The notes beneath the pieces are model-generated. The model did no database searches. It had not been told where the DNA came from and saw nothing but the letters and a program-made list of their open reading frames with translations. Positions 50,653-61,078 of a DNA stretch of 64,000 bases are shown one piece after another. Source of the DNA: Dryocosmus kuriphilus (Eukaryota > Arthropoda > Insecta > Hymenoptera > Cynipidae); NCBI GenBank assembly GCA_038277395.1, contig CM076191.1, positions 29,398,583 to 29,462,582 of the forward strand, read 5' to 3'. Made by a program: the position numbers and the translations under genes. How positions within the stretch are numbered: position 1 is the stretch's first letter; every line of letters begins with the position of its first letter.

Positions 50653-51598
50653 CGAGGGCCTACCCAAAAGAAACCGAACTACTTTTATACAAAGTTATTA
50701 TTTTAATTTTTCTACAAAAAACATTTAATATCCTTCAAAGTACTCTCCATTGGAGACAATACACTTATCTAATCTTTTATTCCATTGTTCGAAACATTTT
50801 TTTTAAATTCCTCTTTTGTGATGCTTGACAGCGCCCCTCCGTCGTTTTTTCCTTCACTTCAGCTACGTCCGCAAAACGCTTTCCTTTCATGTCCCTTTTC
50901 ATTCAGGGGAATAAAAAAAAGTCACAGGGGGCTAAATCGGGTGAATAGGGTGGGTGAGGAACAGTGGCCATGCTATTTTTGGTCAAAAATCGGCGCACAG
51001 AAAGAGCTGTGTGAGCAGGGGCGTTGTCGTGGTGGAAAAACCAGTCCCCCGACTGCCACATATCAGGCCTTTTCCGTCGTAAACTGTTGCGCAATCTTTT
51101 CAAGACTTCCAGGTAAAATGCCTGATTAACTTCTTCGATGGTCCTTCGTCGATCTTCCAGGATGATTTCACGAATTTTTTCAACATTTTCGTCGGTTCGG
51201 GCCGTAGAAGGACGTCCAGAGCGAGGTTGATCGTCAATTGACATTTCCCCACTTTTAAAACGAGAAAACCACTCGAACACTTGAGTTTTTCCCATAGCAT
51301 CATCCTTGTAGGCCGTTTTTAACATTTGAAGAGTTTCTGTGCCCGTTTTCCCGAGCAGGAAGCAAAACCTCACGTTGGCACGCTGATCACGAAAATCAAC
51401 CATCACAAAAAACGACGAGCGCGCAAAGCAACAGTCACCAAAAAAATTATACACACCAAATGCAACCTTACACAGTGATAGCAGTTGGCATACTAACTGG
51501 TGAAAAATGCCTCTACACGCACCTACCGTCAAAAACCCGGTACTACAACAACTCCGCTCCCCATAACATCAGTTCGGTTTCTTTTGGGTAGGCCCTCG
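50653..51598 (-). mobile_element. Internally deleted mariner, same family as 2536-3857
   Basis: 946 bp with intact inverted termini and TA on both sides (50651-50652 and 51599-51600). Compared with the full copy it has lost 376 bases from the middle of the transposase. The junction lies at a shared AACT. The remaining frame carries a stop near the motif CDFFLFP. Such deletion derivatives can still be moved by a transposase supplied by another copy. Confidence 0.95.
50903..51412 (-). pseudogene. Deleted mariner transposase
   Basis: N-terminal DNA-binding region is intact to RRRTIEEV, then jumps to NQAFYLEVLKRLR, so the first catalytic aspartate (TGDESWCY) is missing. HHDNAPAH and YSPDLAPCDFF remain, after which TGA replaces an arginine codon of the full copy. 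Catalytically dead, but the DNA-binding domain could act as a repressor if expressed. Confidence 0.9.
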
Positions 51599-51847
51599 TA
51601 TGTCCGATATCTACCTTACTGGCATGACGTGTCGTCAGTACGCAGATCCGTGATCTCAGTATATCACACTCGTAACAGAATTCCATTCTTAAAACGACGT
51701 TAGGCGGCAAACTTGAATCTAGTTCAACGCTGCATGTGAGAATGGCAGAAATAACTCTAAAACAATCTTATAAATAATCATCAAAAGCTGAAATAAAAAT
51801 GAATTTAATATTTATAACATGATTTATAACATGATATTAAAAAATGA

Positions 51848-52795
51848 ATGAATGTAAGTTTTGCAGGCAGACTCCGACTTTTTGTGTATACATGGAATAG
51901 ATTTACTTCAGATGACCATATATTAGACATAATTAGAGGCTATAGAATCCTATCCTTAAATAGGCCTGTACAATCTGCCACTCCTGTCAACAAGATATGT
52001 AGTAAGAATTTCGATAGATTTAATACCGCAATTCATAAACTTTTATATAAAGACGTGATAGAAATTTGCAAATCAAGCTCTGATCAGTTTCTCTCTCCTT
52101 TCTTCTTAATTCCTAAAGACGGCTCAGATAGGTTCATTCTCAACCTAAAAAATCTAAATCAATTTGTAAATACGCAAAATTTTAAAATTGAAGATCTTCG
52201 CGCTGCCACAAAGCTTATTTCCCCTAATTGCTTTATGTGTACTGTAGATATAAAAGATACCTTCTACACGATTGCAATACACGAAAGTAATAGAAAATAC
52301 CTTAGGTTTACTTTTAATAATTCCACGTTTCAATTTACATGCCTACCGTTTGGCCTGTGCCTAGCACCTTATATTTTTACAAAAATTATGAAAATTCCTG
52401 TCAAGTTTCTAAGATCCAAAGGACTTACTTTAGATGATTTTCTAGGCATTGCCGAGGATAAGGCTAGTTGCTTGTATCTTAGAAGTTGTATTATCGAAAT
52501 CTTATCATATCTAGGCTTCATTGTAAATCCTGACAAGGGTACGCAAGAAACTTCACAAATTTGCAAATTTTTAGGATTATTAATAAATTCTAAATCATTC
52601 ACCATAGAATTGCCAGAATCCAAAAGAACTGAATTATTAGAGCTTTTACATGACTACTCAGTTAAGACATATTGTACTATCATGGACTTTCCCAAGTTAA
52701 TAGGTAAATTAGTCGCAGCATGCCCCGCGATTGACTTTGGTTGGATGTACACAAAAAAATTGGAGCAATTCAAAACTCTCTCTTATAATTAATGA
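51848..52795 (+). pseudogene. DIRS-like reverse transcriptase fragment
   Basis: Frame of 314 codons. GRLRLFVYTWNRFTSD at the start, then SPFFLIPKDGSDRFILNLKNLN, CTVDIKDTFYTIAIHESNRK, FTCLPFGLCLAPYIFTKIMK, LDDFLGIAE and GFIVNPDKGTQ follow the order of tyrosine-recombinase retroelements of the DIRS group. The usual YLDDFL is shortened to TLDDFL, with a few residues missing before it. RNase H, methyltransferase-like and recombinase parts are absent downstream, so this is a fragment. Confidence 0.75.
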
Positions 52796-52870
52796 TTACA
52801 ATTATAATTCAAAAATAATAATTCATAAAATTATTAAACAGGAAATTCTTTGGTGGATAAGGAATATTAG

Positions 52871-53583
52871 TAGCTCCCCGGTAACAAGGCTTGCATTGGA
52901 ATGGGATTAAGAGTTTTAATTCTTTTCAACACCTGATTTTTCCTTCTGTCTCTTATACCACCAGCGGGAACAGAAAAAGTCAAATGCAATCCATTTCTAT
53001 GTCGTTCTCCTGTGTGTTTGACAACGTCAAACGTAACCACAAAATAATTAATAAATGGAATATAATATTTGCATAAAAAGCACTATAGAATCATGAAATT
53101 TGAAAAATCTCGTAGGATTTTGCATACAACTGCATTAGTTTACTATTCACAACTTCGTTTTATTCAAACTGCTTCATGGGAAAAAAAAATAAAATCATGA
53201 TAAATAAATTAAAAAATTACTTTAAATCTTGACTATTTCCACACAAATCAATCCCAAAGACGTAGTTTGATAAATTTAGTATTTTTGAGAGTTTTTTATT
53301 AAATAATTATGTCAAAAACAATAAATAACAAAATATTTTTGAACGGAACTAGACGGAATTAAATAAATGAAAACTATGTTCTTATCACTGAATAGAAAAT
53401 ATTAGGACAGACGTTACTGCCGCTAGGCGAATTGAAGGGATTTAAAATTCTGACAAATCTATTGTTCCCTTGCAGATTGGAACATGGTGGAAGAATCAGG
53501 TTTTAAATAAGACAGAAAAATTTCACTTTTACGTTGAAATCAAGAATTTGATAATTCTTTTGTATTCAAGCCTTCTTACCGGG
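52871..53583 (+). mobile_element. Diverged fragment of the 3' untranslated region of the large Gypsy
   Basis: About 710 bp align by eye with about 22095-22850 over the whole length (for example GGCTTGCATTG, TTTAATTCTTTTCAAC and GGGAACAGAAAAAGTC), with many substitutions and small indels. It has no LTR and starts and stops abruptly, next to the DIRS-like fragment. Confidence 0.85.
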
Positions 53584-53585
53584 TC

Positions 53586-54000
53586 TGTGGGAATAATAAA
53601 ATCGACTAAATTCGACCTGAGTAGATAACCTGGGGCTTAGGGCGGCTGTGATTGGTCGAGAGGCGGAGCTTATTTCGAGGAGTGGGGGTAATGAGGGGGC
53701 GTGACCTCGCTCTGATTGGTCGAATTAGGGATGGGGCGAGGATAGGAGTGGGGGTAACGAGAATGCGTGGTCTATTCTGATTGGTGGAGAGGGGGTGCGG
53801 TCTAATTGAAAAGGGGTGGGTGTGGTCTCTTCTGATTGGTGGAGAGGGGTGTGTGGCCTAATTGAGAAGGGTGTGGCCTTTTATGATTAGGTAATAAGCA
53901 TATCCTAATTGGAAAGGGAGGGGGATGTTAGAAAATTTGGTTGGAAGGGATGGAGGGGTGTAACGTGTTGTGATTTGTAGCTGGAAAAGTAATGTCTAAC
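53586..54000. repeat. Degenerate tandem repeat with recurrent ATTGG (CCAAT) boxes
   Basis: Units of about 60-65 bases containing GTGGTCTCTTCTGATTGGTG-like cores. ATTGG occurs at about 53652, 53716, 53780, 53839 and 53909. The G-rich composition contrasts with the AT-rich surroundings. On the opposite strand these are CCAAT boxes, spaced regularly. Confidence 0.65.
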
Positions 54001-54226
54001 TTACGTGCTTTGAAAAAGAATATAACTAATTATAGTGGTAATTAATTATGTTAATTGTACTTACTAGAGAGAGTTACATGTACTTAAAGGTATGTATGTT
54101 ATTTATTTAACTAACTAAATTATTCAAACTATACTAAGTGACAGGTGAAAGAAATTAAAATACCATATTTGTTTTTATTTATTTATTCATATACCAAAAA
54201 CATTGTGAAGGAAGAAAATACATTTT

Positions 54227-55249
54227 TCAAGTACGTGTTGAAAGAGCAAGTTGAACCTCACCAACAATGAATGAAATTAAGATAGAGGTCAATTCCAAGA
54301 AAATGATTTCAAAATACAAATCGACAAAGGGTTTCTCGAGTTTAGCTTGCACCTGACTTTTAATGTACGAAAATTTAAACTTAATTATTTGACGAATTAA
54401 TTCTTCATTCGGCGCGTTAATATTTTCGGAGATTAGATATTTAACAATCACTTCAATTAAAAAATCTTTACATGTTTCTACATTTTTCAGCAATCGCTGA
54501 ATACTTTTGAAGCGTTCATCGACACACAAAATTACATTCTTGAGCCCGTCGAAAGATGGTTTTTGAAGAATGATTTCAGGAGTGTATACTTTTGTCTTTT
54601 TAGCGTCGACTGCGTCCTGCTGTGTGCTATTGTTGGTCTCTTCGTCATCTTCCTTGCCATCTTTCAAAAGAATTGCCTTGTTGCCGTGAGAAGTGGTAAA
54701 AAGCAGCCTGTGTTTACCCAGTCGAATTGTCTGGAGGCAGAGCGGTGAATTTCCAAAAGAGTAATAGGACTCTATTATGTCCAAGTGCTGTTGGAGTTGT
54801 GTCCACGCGTCCAAGTCAAAGGAAATTCCGCTGCCGGCACCGTTCATAAGCTTGATAACTGGTTGAAATTTTCCATGTGCTTGTATTTCGAGCCAGATTA
54901 TAATTGATTTGGAAAATGACTGATTAATGCCGTAAATGGTTGGCATAACCATTTGTTGTGATGTTCTCTTCGAAAAGTTTGTAGACATTATGACCAAACG
55001 TTTAAGAGCAGCTTTAGTTAAAACTTGTTTAAGTGGTGTGGTTATAGGTTTAACCCTTTTAGTTTTAGTCGTTTCAGGAACAGCTCGTTTACTCTGGTGG
55101 TCAGACACTGCTTTGGTATTTTGCGTCGGTATGGACGTTGAAAACTCAGAGGTCTGAGAATACTCTCCCTCGTTTGAAACACTGTCCGTTTGAGACATAG
55201 TGAATCGTTCAGATATAAAACTGATGTCAACTGATTTAAAAGGTTTCAT
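54227..55249 (-). CDS. Intronless protein of unknown function, possibly PC4-like
   Basis: 340 residues from ATG 55249 (MKPFKSVDIS); ATG 55198 (MSQTDSVSNE) is an alternative. The first about 70 residues are S/T/K-rich and probably disordered. Residues about 117-195 contain WLEIQAHGKFQPVIKL, GSGISFDLDAWTQLQQHL and LGKHRLLF, recalling the strand-strand-GISL-x-W-x-L pattern of PC4/p15 single-strand DNA-binding folds; this is tentative. An acidic linker (KEDDEETNNS) and a helical C-terminal region follow. The long uninterrupted frame in a genome full of broken frames suggests a real gene. Its 5' side is a tandem array rich in CACGTG-like boxes. It might derive from a viral or Maverick-like source, but I cannot show that. 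Confidence 0.6.
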   Translation of the reverse strand: MKPFKSVDISFISERFTMSQTDSVSNEGEYSQTSEFSTSIPTQNTKAVSDHQSKRAVPETTKTKRVKPITTPLKQVLTKAALKRLVIMSTNFSKRTSQQMVMPTIYGINQSFSKSIIIWLEIQAHGKFQPVIKLMNGAGSGISFDLDAWTQLQQHLDIIESYYSFGNSPLCLQTIRLGKHRLLFTTSHGNKAILLKDGKEDDEETNNSTQQDAVDAKKTKVYTPEIILQKPSFDGLKNVILCVDERFKSIQRLLKNVETCKDFLIEVIVKYLISENINAPNEELIRQIIKFKFSYIKSQVQAKLEKPFVDLYFEIIFLELTSILISFIVGEVQLALSTRT

Positions 55250-55419
55250 GCGTCGGAGTATATACGCAAAATATATGAGGGGTAAGGAAGTGGTTTGGTG
55301 GGGGAAATCTATAAATGTTGAGCGTGGGAAGAACGCATATGACTCACATGTGCATAACACAGTTTTTAAGGGACAAAAGCAAAACAAAAAGAATAGAATC
55401 ATATTTCTTCCCGAAATAA

Positions 55420-56110
55420 CATAAAAGAAAACGTGTTTTTCTATAAATTACATAAAAAATTCCACATGTCATGAAAAGTAAACAAAAGAACACATGTGGC
55501 CCATAAATCACGCTAGAGAATCCATATGTCGCGGGCGGAAATTAGACAAAAGAACACGTGGGACTTATTAATAGGACAAAAGAATTCGTATTTTTGGAAA
55601 TTCATAAAAGAACATATAAGTCACGTTATAAAATCCACATTTCATGGAAAGTACACAAAAGAACACATGTGGCCCATAAATCACGCTCGAAAATCCATAT
55701 GTCGCGGGCGGAAATTAGACAAAAGAATACGTGGGACTTATTAATAGGACAAAATAATTCGTATTTTTGGAAATTCATAAAAGAACATATAAATCACGTT
55801 ATTAAATCCATATTTCATGAAAATTAGACAAAAGGACACGTGAGGTCTATGAATCGAACAAAAGGATTCGTATTTTTTGGAAAATACAAAAAAGAACATC
55901 TGTTAGCTATAAATCACGTAAAGAAATTCTTATTTCTATCAAAAAGTAAAGAAAAGAATACGTGTCTCCCATAAATTATATAACAATCCGTATTTCCTAA
56001 AAATTTCATAACAAAAGAACATCTGTTTTCAATAAATCACGCAAAAATCTGTATTTCACAAAATTATACAAAAGAAAACGTCTTTCAAGATCATAACTAA
56101 ATCAGATGTG
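55420..56110. repeat. Tandem repeat array with CACGTG/CACATG boxes upstream of the intronless gene
   Basis: Units of about 55-60 bases with cores ACAAAAGAACACGTGGGAC and ATAAATCACG, plus ATCCATATTTCAT. A higher-order unit of about 170 bases (from 55490) is repeated almost exactly from about 55650. About eleven units are present, diverging to the right. Confidence 0.8.
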
Positions 56111-56129
56111 GATCATGCAGTAAAAAGTT

Positions 56130-56830
56130 ATATTACAAAAGCACATGATTTTAAGAACTGCCCCTACAATATGTATATAAAGTTATATATTACGCAGGTG
56201 TTTATAGAAAAGAACTTTTAACAAATCGGAAATTTATTACACATTCCAGAATATACAATGACGAAATATAAGTCATGAAAGGGACCTCAAAAATTTTTCC
56301 CCTAGAAAAGATGAAATAACTGGGCGGGCACAAAAAATTTATGCTTGGAAATGGAAACTAGTCATTGAAAATGACCGTGTGAACTTTTGAGATACAAGCG
56401 ACAATGCATCACTTTGAAAATCTTAGTAGGAGCTCTTATTAAAAAGCACAAAAATTGTACAAAGGAACTCTTGATTCAAAACCATAAATCCAGTGTCAGG
56501 TATGTAGTGTGTAAACAAGTTGAATTTCAAAATCACATGATTTTAAGAACAGTACAATTTGAGTGTATGGTAATATATTGCACAGTTTGTATACAGAAAA
56601 GACCTTTTAACAAATCGGAAATTTATTGCTTATTCCAAAAGGTACAATGACAAGATACAAGATATTGTTCTTTATTATGTTATGGTTATTCAAAAGTCGA
56701 AGAGAATTTTTGTGAATTTTTCGGAAAGCTATTCATTGAAAACGAGCGTGGGACCTTTTGAGAAACAAGCGACAATGCATCGTTTTCAAAATATCAGTAT
56801 CGCCTCTTATAAAAAGCAGAAATAGATAGC
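56130..56830. repeat. Two-copy direct repeat of about 390 bp
   Basis: ACATGATTTTAAGAAC occurs at 56142 and 56534, CTTTTAACAAATCGGAAATT at about 56215 and 56603, and ACAAGCGACAATGCATC at about 56394 and 56765. Order and spacing are kept, so a block was duplicated and then diverged. Confidence 0.75.
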
Positions 56831-58203
56831 TGTTTCAAATGAGTTGTATTCTAATTTTCTTGTATTGAAAAAAGCGGAAACACATGCAGTGGACGTTTAG
56901 CTTCGCAACAAATACATAAGATATAGATGTGTGTTTGATTTCAACCTTTAATGAATGTATAGTGTATTTTTGCTTTTCAAAAAGTTCGACTGCGTAGAGA
57001 TTTATGAAATTAGTATCTATTGTTAACGCCGAACTATAAGTGTTATTCCAAACTGACCATCGATTCACGCACTCAGGCTCTTTGTACCTAAAACGTATTG
57101 GAACAGAATGGAAGACGTTTAAAGTCAAACATTGACCGACTCGTAAAACTAGCAATAAACTTATTTCAAAAGCTCAGCAGCAGACACTCCCAAAAAGAAA
57201 ATAAAGAAAAAATCTGTACAGTAAGATCGGTGATGGTGTTTTATTGTTCACAGAATGTCCTAGTTTCTAGTAGGCTACAGGGTAGCATAGGAAAAGTTTA
57301 CAAAATCATGGTGGTGTATCATAGAGAAACATGTTGGGGGTGAAGGGGTAAGTATGTATTTCTCTTAAATACTGAAACTACAGCCCTCTTGACGCAGCTT
57401 TCGTCTGGACTTATTGCGAGTAAGATTACCTTTTCGTTTAAATAAAAAAGAAAAATCATGGTGTCCATAGAGTAGCTCGTGTATAGCCTGATGGCGATTG
57501 CTTATCGGTTAATGGACGCGGAGTGTTTATTATATTAACGTAACATTCTCTCAATATGTCATCCGGATGATATTTCGCGCATATCACGCATTTTAGTGAC
57601 AAACAATGCCCTGCGCTTGGCGTACGGGCTGATTTTGGAGAGTAGTAGTGAAAGTGCGAGTGAAATTCTTCAAAATATAAGTGAGTGTTTTTTATGTGTT
57701 TTGTGACGTTGCAGATTTTCTGCAACTCACAAATTTAATTTAAAGTATTAATTTTACCGAAAACCTTTGTGTTCGCACGGAGGGCAGAAAATTCGGCACT
57801 CTTCCTTTTTGTTATATACATATATTTTTCTTATTATATTTTATACTACGTTTTATTTATTTATTTTATCATTTTATTTGGTGTGTTTTATTTTTAATTT
57901 TCAAGAACTTAGGGCTGATTTGATTTTTTTGTAAAAATTTCGTGATTCCGCGGTCTCGAGTAAGGGTTGCAGAGGTCCCGCCACCCAAGAAAATGATTGA
58001 TTGGATCCAGCGCCACCTTCACCTTAAGCATATCTTCGCATCACAAGTCCCCACATGATTCCTGGAGTAATTTATTTCTTTGGTCATCTGAGACCCAAGG
58101 CAAGTTCCTGGTGAGGATCGACCGTAGCGGTTACTACAAAATTCTGCTTAGGAATAGGTAATTCGCTTGCAAATTTATGATTATTTTTTTGGTTATCTGA
58201 GAC
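56831..58203. other. Intergenic DNA up to the second gap
   Basis: No supported gene. A - strand frame at 57456-57725 has a CVIC pair but no family match. Near 58073 and 58186 the phrase TTGGTTATCTGAGAC is repeated with slight change just before the gap, suggesting a tandem repeat that continues into it. Confidence 0.35.
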
Positions 58204-58703
58204 NNNNNNNNNNNNNNNNNNNNNNNNNNNNNNNNNNNNNNNNNNNNNNNNNNNNNNNNNNNNNNNNNNNNNNNNNNNNNNNNNNNNNNNNNNNNNNNNN
58301 NNNNNNNNNNNNNNNNNNNNNNNNNNNNNNNNNNNNNNNNNNNNNNNNNNNNNNNNNNNNNNNNNNNNNNNNNNNNNNNNNNNNNNNNNNNNNNNNNNNN
58401 NNNNNNNNNNNNNNNNNNNNNNNNNNNNNNNNNNNNNNNNNNNNNNNNNNNNNNNNNNNNNNNNNNNNNNNNNNNNNNNNNNNNNNNNNNNNNNNNNNNN
58501 NNNNNNNNNNNNNNNNNNNNNNNNNNNNNNNNNNNNNNNNNNNNNNNNNNNNNNNNNNNNNNNNNNNNNNNNNNNNNNNNNNNNNNNNNNNNNNNNNNNN
58601 NNNNNNNNNNNNNNNNNNNNNNNNNNNNNNNNNNNNNNNNNNNNNNNNNNNNNNNNNNNNNNNNNNNNNNNNNNNNNNNNNNNNNNNNNNNNNNNNNNNN
58701 NNN
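58204..58703. other. Scaffold gap (500 N)
   Basis: Exactly 500 unknown bases; a placeholder of unknown true size. Confidence 0.99.
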
Positions 58704-58810
58704 AAGAAGTGTGAGTGAAATCGAGCGAAGCTGGGCGTGCGGCATCGCATATGTATGTAAATGAAGAAGTGTGCGTGTAAAATAATAATCTATACGTGTC
58801 GATAAATTGC

Positions 58811-59385
58811 ATCATTATGCGTGTTCCAACAGGCTTATGCTTGTCGAAACCTGTCTATGGATGCCGCGTCAGAGGGGAAAGGGAGGGTGGGAGGGAAAGC
58901 GGAAGCCGGCGAGAGGAAACGCCACAGCTATCATTATGCGTGTTCCAACTGGCTTATGCTTGTCGAGACCTGTCTAGAGATTCCGTGTCGTGGAGAAAGG
59001 GCGGGTGTGAGGGGAAGCGGAAGCCGGTGAGAGGAAGCCGATGGAGAGTGAGAGAGATAGAGAGAAAGAGAGAGAGAGAGAGAGAGGATATTACAACACA
59101 TAACCTTAATAGAAGTAAGGAATGTATTCTGACTTACGCTACAGGGAAAAGTGATTGATTTTTCTTCAGCATTGTTTTTCATTATCTGATTATTTTGAGG
59201 TTTTCGAGTTTTTATTCAGGAGTACGGAATTTTACAAGAGGAAAAAGTGATTGCATTTCTTAAGCACAATTGTTGTCTTTCAACATCTGATTATTTTGAG
59301 ATTTTCGAGTTTTAATTCAGGAGTATGGAATTTTACAAGAGGCAAAAGTGATTGCATTTCTTGAGCAAAATTTTTGTTTTTCAAT
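58811..59385. repeat. Direct repeats of about 120 and 99 bp and a GA tract
   Basis: A 120-bp unit (TTATGCGTGTTCCAAC ... AAGCGGAAGCCGG) occurs at 58814 and again at 58934. A GA microsatellite lies at 59060-59083. A unit beginning CATCTGATTATTTTGAG recurs at about 59180 and 59283, with a third start at 61078 beyond the inserted element. Confidence 0.75.
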
Positions 59386-59928
59386 ATCTGAAGCATCAGC
59401 GTGCATAAGGGCCTAACCCACTTTTTTGAAATTTTACAGGACGTCAGAAAAACGTTTGCATTTTGCACTAAAGCGAAAATTAATGAATCTGGCACGTGTT
59501 ATCGATATTTATGATCGAGATACATTATTTTATGCAATATCGATTATTTAATATAGAAATCTTGTAAGCTATGAACTTCAAAAGTTAAGCACGGGCCTAA
59601 AGCAGGGGTACTGGTGGTTCAAAAGGGCCTAAACTTAGAAATCATGTATTTTGAAGCTGTTAGAAGTTTGTACATAATATTTTGGGTGTATTTTCCGATT
59701 TCTTAAGTGTTTTATCGTGAATTCTTTAGTATTCAACATTTTGCGTGTAGTTTTTAGTGTTTTTGCTAATTTTTCGAGAATGTTTAAAGGTTTTTAATGT
59801 TGGTTTTTTAAATCGTTTTTTATGTTTTAAGAAGAATGATTCAATAAAAAATGTCAAATTTTGAGGCCATTATACGTTTATTGTTACAAAAATGTTATAA
59901 GGATCATTATGTGGGCATAAAAAAAATT

Positions 59929-60269
59929 TTACAAAAGGTTCGCGTAGTATTTGCGATACTTCTGAGGAATGAATTCCATCATTTGGCGTATGTCCTTTTT
60001 CGTCCCTGCGGATAGGCTTTTCGGTCCCATTGTCCGTAAAACCAGCTTGTCTAAATCGGCGGTGGTTTTTCCTATAAGAAAAAAAAATCATTAACTTGCT
60101 AGCGATCGACACTTGACTGGAAATTTTTTTCACATGATTGTTCTATATTGTTACCTCGTTTCCAAACGTTGAATTTCTCGAATTCCCCGGCATCAAAAGA
60201 TCGTTTCAGTTAAACTTGTCCGAAGCCCTGTCGGTGCTTCTCGCGACACTCATCTCTTTTACGTGGCAT
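59929..60269 (-). pseudogene. Small two-exon gene inside the TIR element
   Basis: Exon 1, 60269-60155 (ATG, MPRKRDECREKH ... FNVWKR), closes at CGAG|GTAACA. Exon 2, 60071-59929, opens after CTTATAG and reads GKTTADLDKLVLRTMGPKSL then KKDIRQMMEFIPQKYRKYY before its stop; phases agree, giving 85 codons. Codon 20 is TAA in this copy, so it is broken. The second half resembles a helical segment I have seen in uncharacterised insect transposon proteins, but I cannot name the family. Confidence 0.55.
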
Positions 60270-60479
60270 AGCTCCTGTATTTAATCGAATACAGTTTTTT
60301 TTGTTAATAATCACAAAATACTCTTTGAACAACACCTTAAATGCGTTTTTTGGATTTTTCTTTCAGTCACTAGAAAATTCACATAATTTTCCAGCTAACT
60401 TCGGACTTTCCCTCCTTTTTCATCAACAGCTGATACATGAACATTGATACACAATAACTGACACCAGCTAACAATAGCT

Positions 60480-60835
60480 AGGCGTATTAGCTACAACATA
60501 CGTACGCTAGATGTCTCTGCATACCCCAAAAGTGTGGGGACTTCCCTAGTTGGGACTTCCACCGGCAGGCGGACACCGCCTGTATGGGCAAGATCCTCTC
60601 GCAAGTAAGAGAGTATCTTGTACCTTACAATTACAGTTCCATCCTCCTCAGAGCGTCTATGGCAGGGTCCGTCCACATTGCTATACTGATGAGTCCAGTG
60701 GCGGGCCCGGGACGAAACGCACTCATCTCTTTTGATAGGCTTGCCCAGGCACAGCTATATGCATCTCACCGAGACGTGGTGCCTCGCGCCTTTATATATA
60801 TAGCTCAATCGCTATAAAAGGTCTCTAAGATTGAG
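60480..60835 (+). mobile_element. GC-richer structured insert carrying a hammerhead ribozyme
   Basis: Distinctly G/C-richer than the host element and full of short stems: CAGGCGG-ACA-CCGCCTG at about 60565-60581, and CTCTCGCAAGTAAGAGAG near 60597. Two copies of GGGACTTCC lie at 60538-60546 and 60552-60560. The hammerhead occupies 60650-60723. Short stem III hammerheads are known from Penelope-like elements, retrozymes and SINE-like repeats, so this may be a short non-autonomous retroelement. The ends are not defined. Confidence 0.4.
60650..60723 (+). ncRNA. Hammerhead ribozyme (type III permutation, short stem III)
   Basis: All parts are present. Stem III: GCGT (60653-60656) with ACGC (60717-60720), plus AG/CT two bases out. 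Cleavage triplet GTC ending at C60657. Stem I: TATGGCA (60658-60664) with TGCTATA (60679-60685), one G-U pair. Core CTGATGA at 60686-60692. Stem II: GTCC (60693-60696) with GGAC (60710-60713), 13-base loop. GAA at 60714-60716, closing A60717. The strand CTGATGAGTCC ... GGACGAAACGC matches the classical Schistosoma-type hammerhead. Self-cleavage is predicted between 60657 and 60658; such ribozymes process tandem or retroelement transcripts. Confidence 0.85.
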
Positions 60836-61078
60836 GGAGTGCGTATAAAAAAATTCGTTTCTCATAAAGCGCAATGTTAAGTTAAGCCCTTTTGCACCAA
60901 CGGTACCCCTTGGGATAGGACCGCGGCTACATTTGAAGCTCGATAAAAAATGGAATAAAAATTGTTTCAATTCAAAAAAATCACTTTTCGTGTGGGCCTC
61001 TTTTAGGCGAATCCAAATTCACCAAAAAATAGATTTCGCAAAAATGGTGGGTTAGGCCCTTTTGCACGCTGACGCTTC

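Larger units (their letters stand above)
59390..61078 (-). mobile_element. Terminal-inverted-repeat element with a small spliced gene
   Basis: Ends are GAAGCATCAGCGTGCATAAG and the complement with two changes, followed by GGGCCTAACCCAC on both sides; similarity between arms continues for about 240 bases with gaps. Flanks are ATCT at 59386-59389 and 61079-61082 (possibly ATCTGA). The flanking repeat unit at 59283 shows the empty site CATCTGATTATTTTG. The superfamily is not resolved. It contains the two-exon gene at 59929-60269 and the hammerhead-bearing insert at about 60480-60835. Confidence 0.75.

Noticed and set aside
57456..57725. Small - strand gene with a CVIC motif
   Set aside because: No supporting splice partner, no second cysteine pair at zinc-finger spacing and no recognised family.
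58084..58815. Long frames crossing the second gap
   Set aside because: Open only because N is not read as a stop; no coding evidence on either flank.
60537..60560. Two GGGACTTCC copies resembling NF-kappaB sites
   Set aside because: A short direct repeat in a structured insert, with no gene positioned to use it; noted only as a coincidence.
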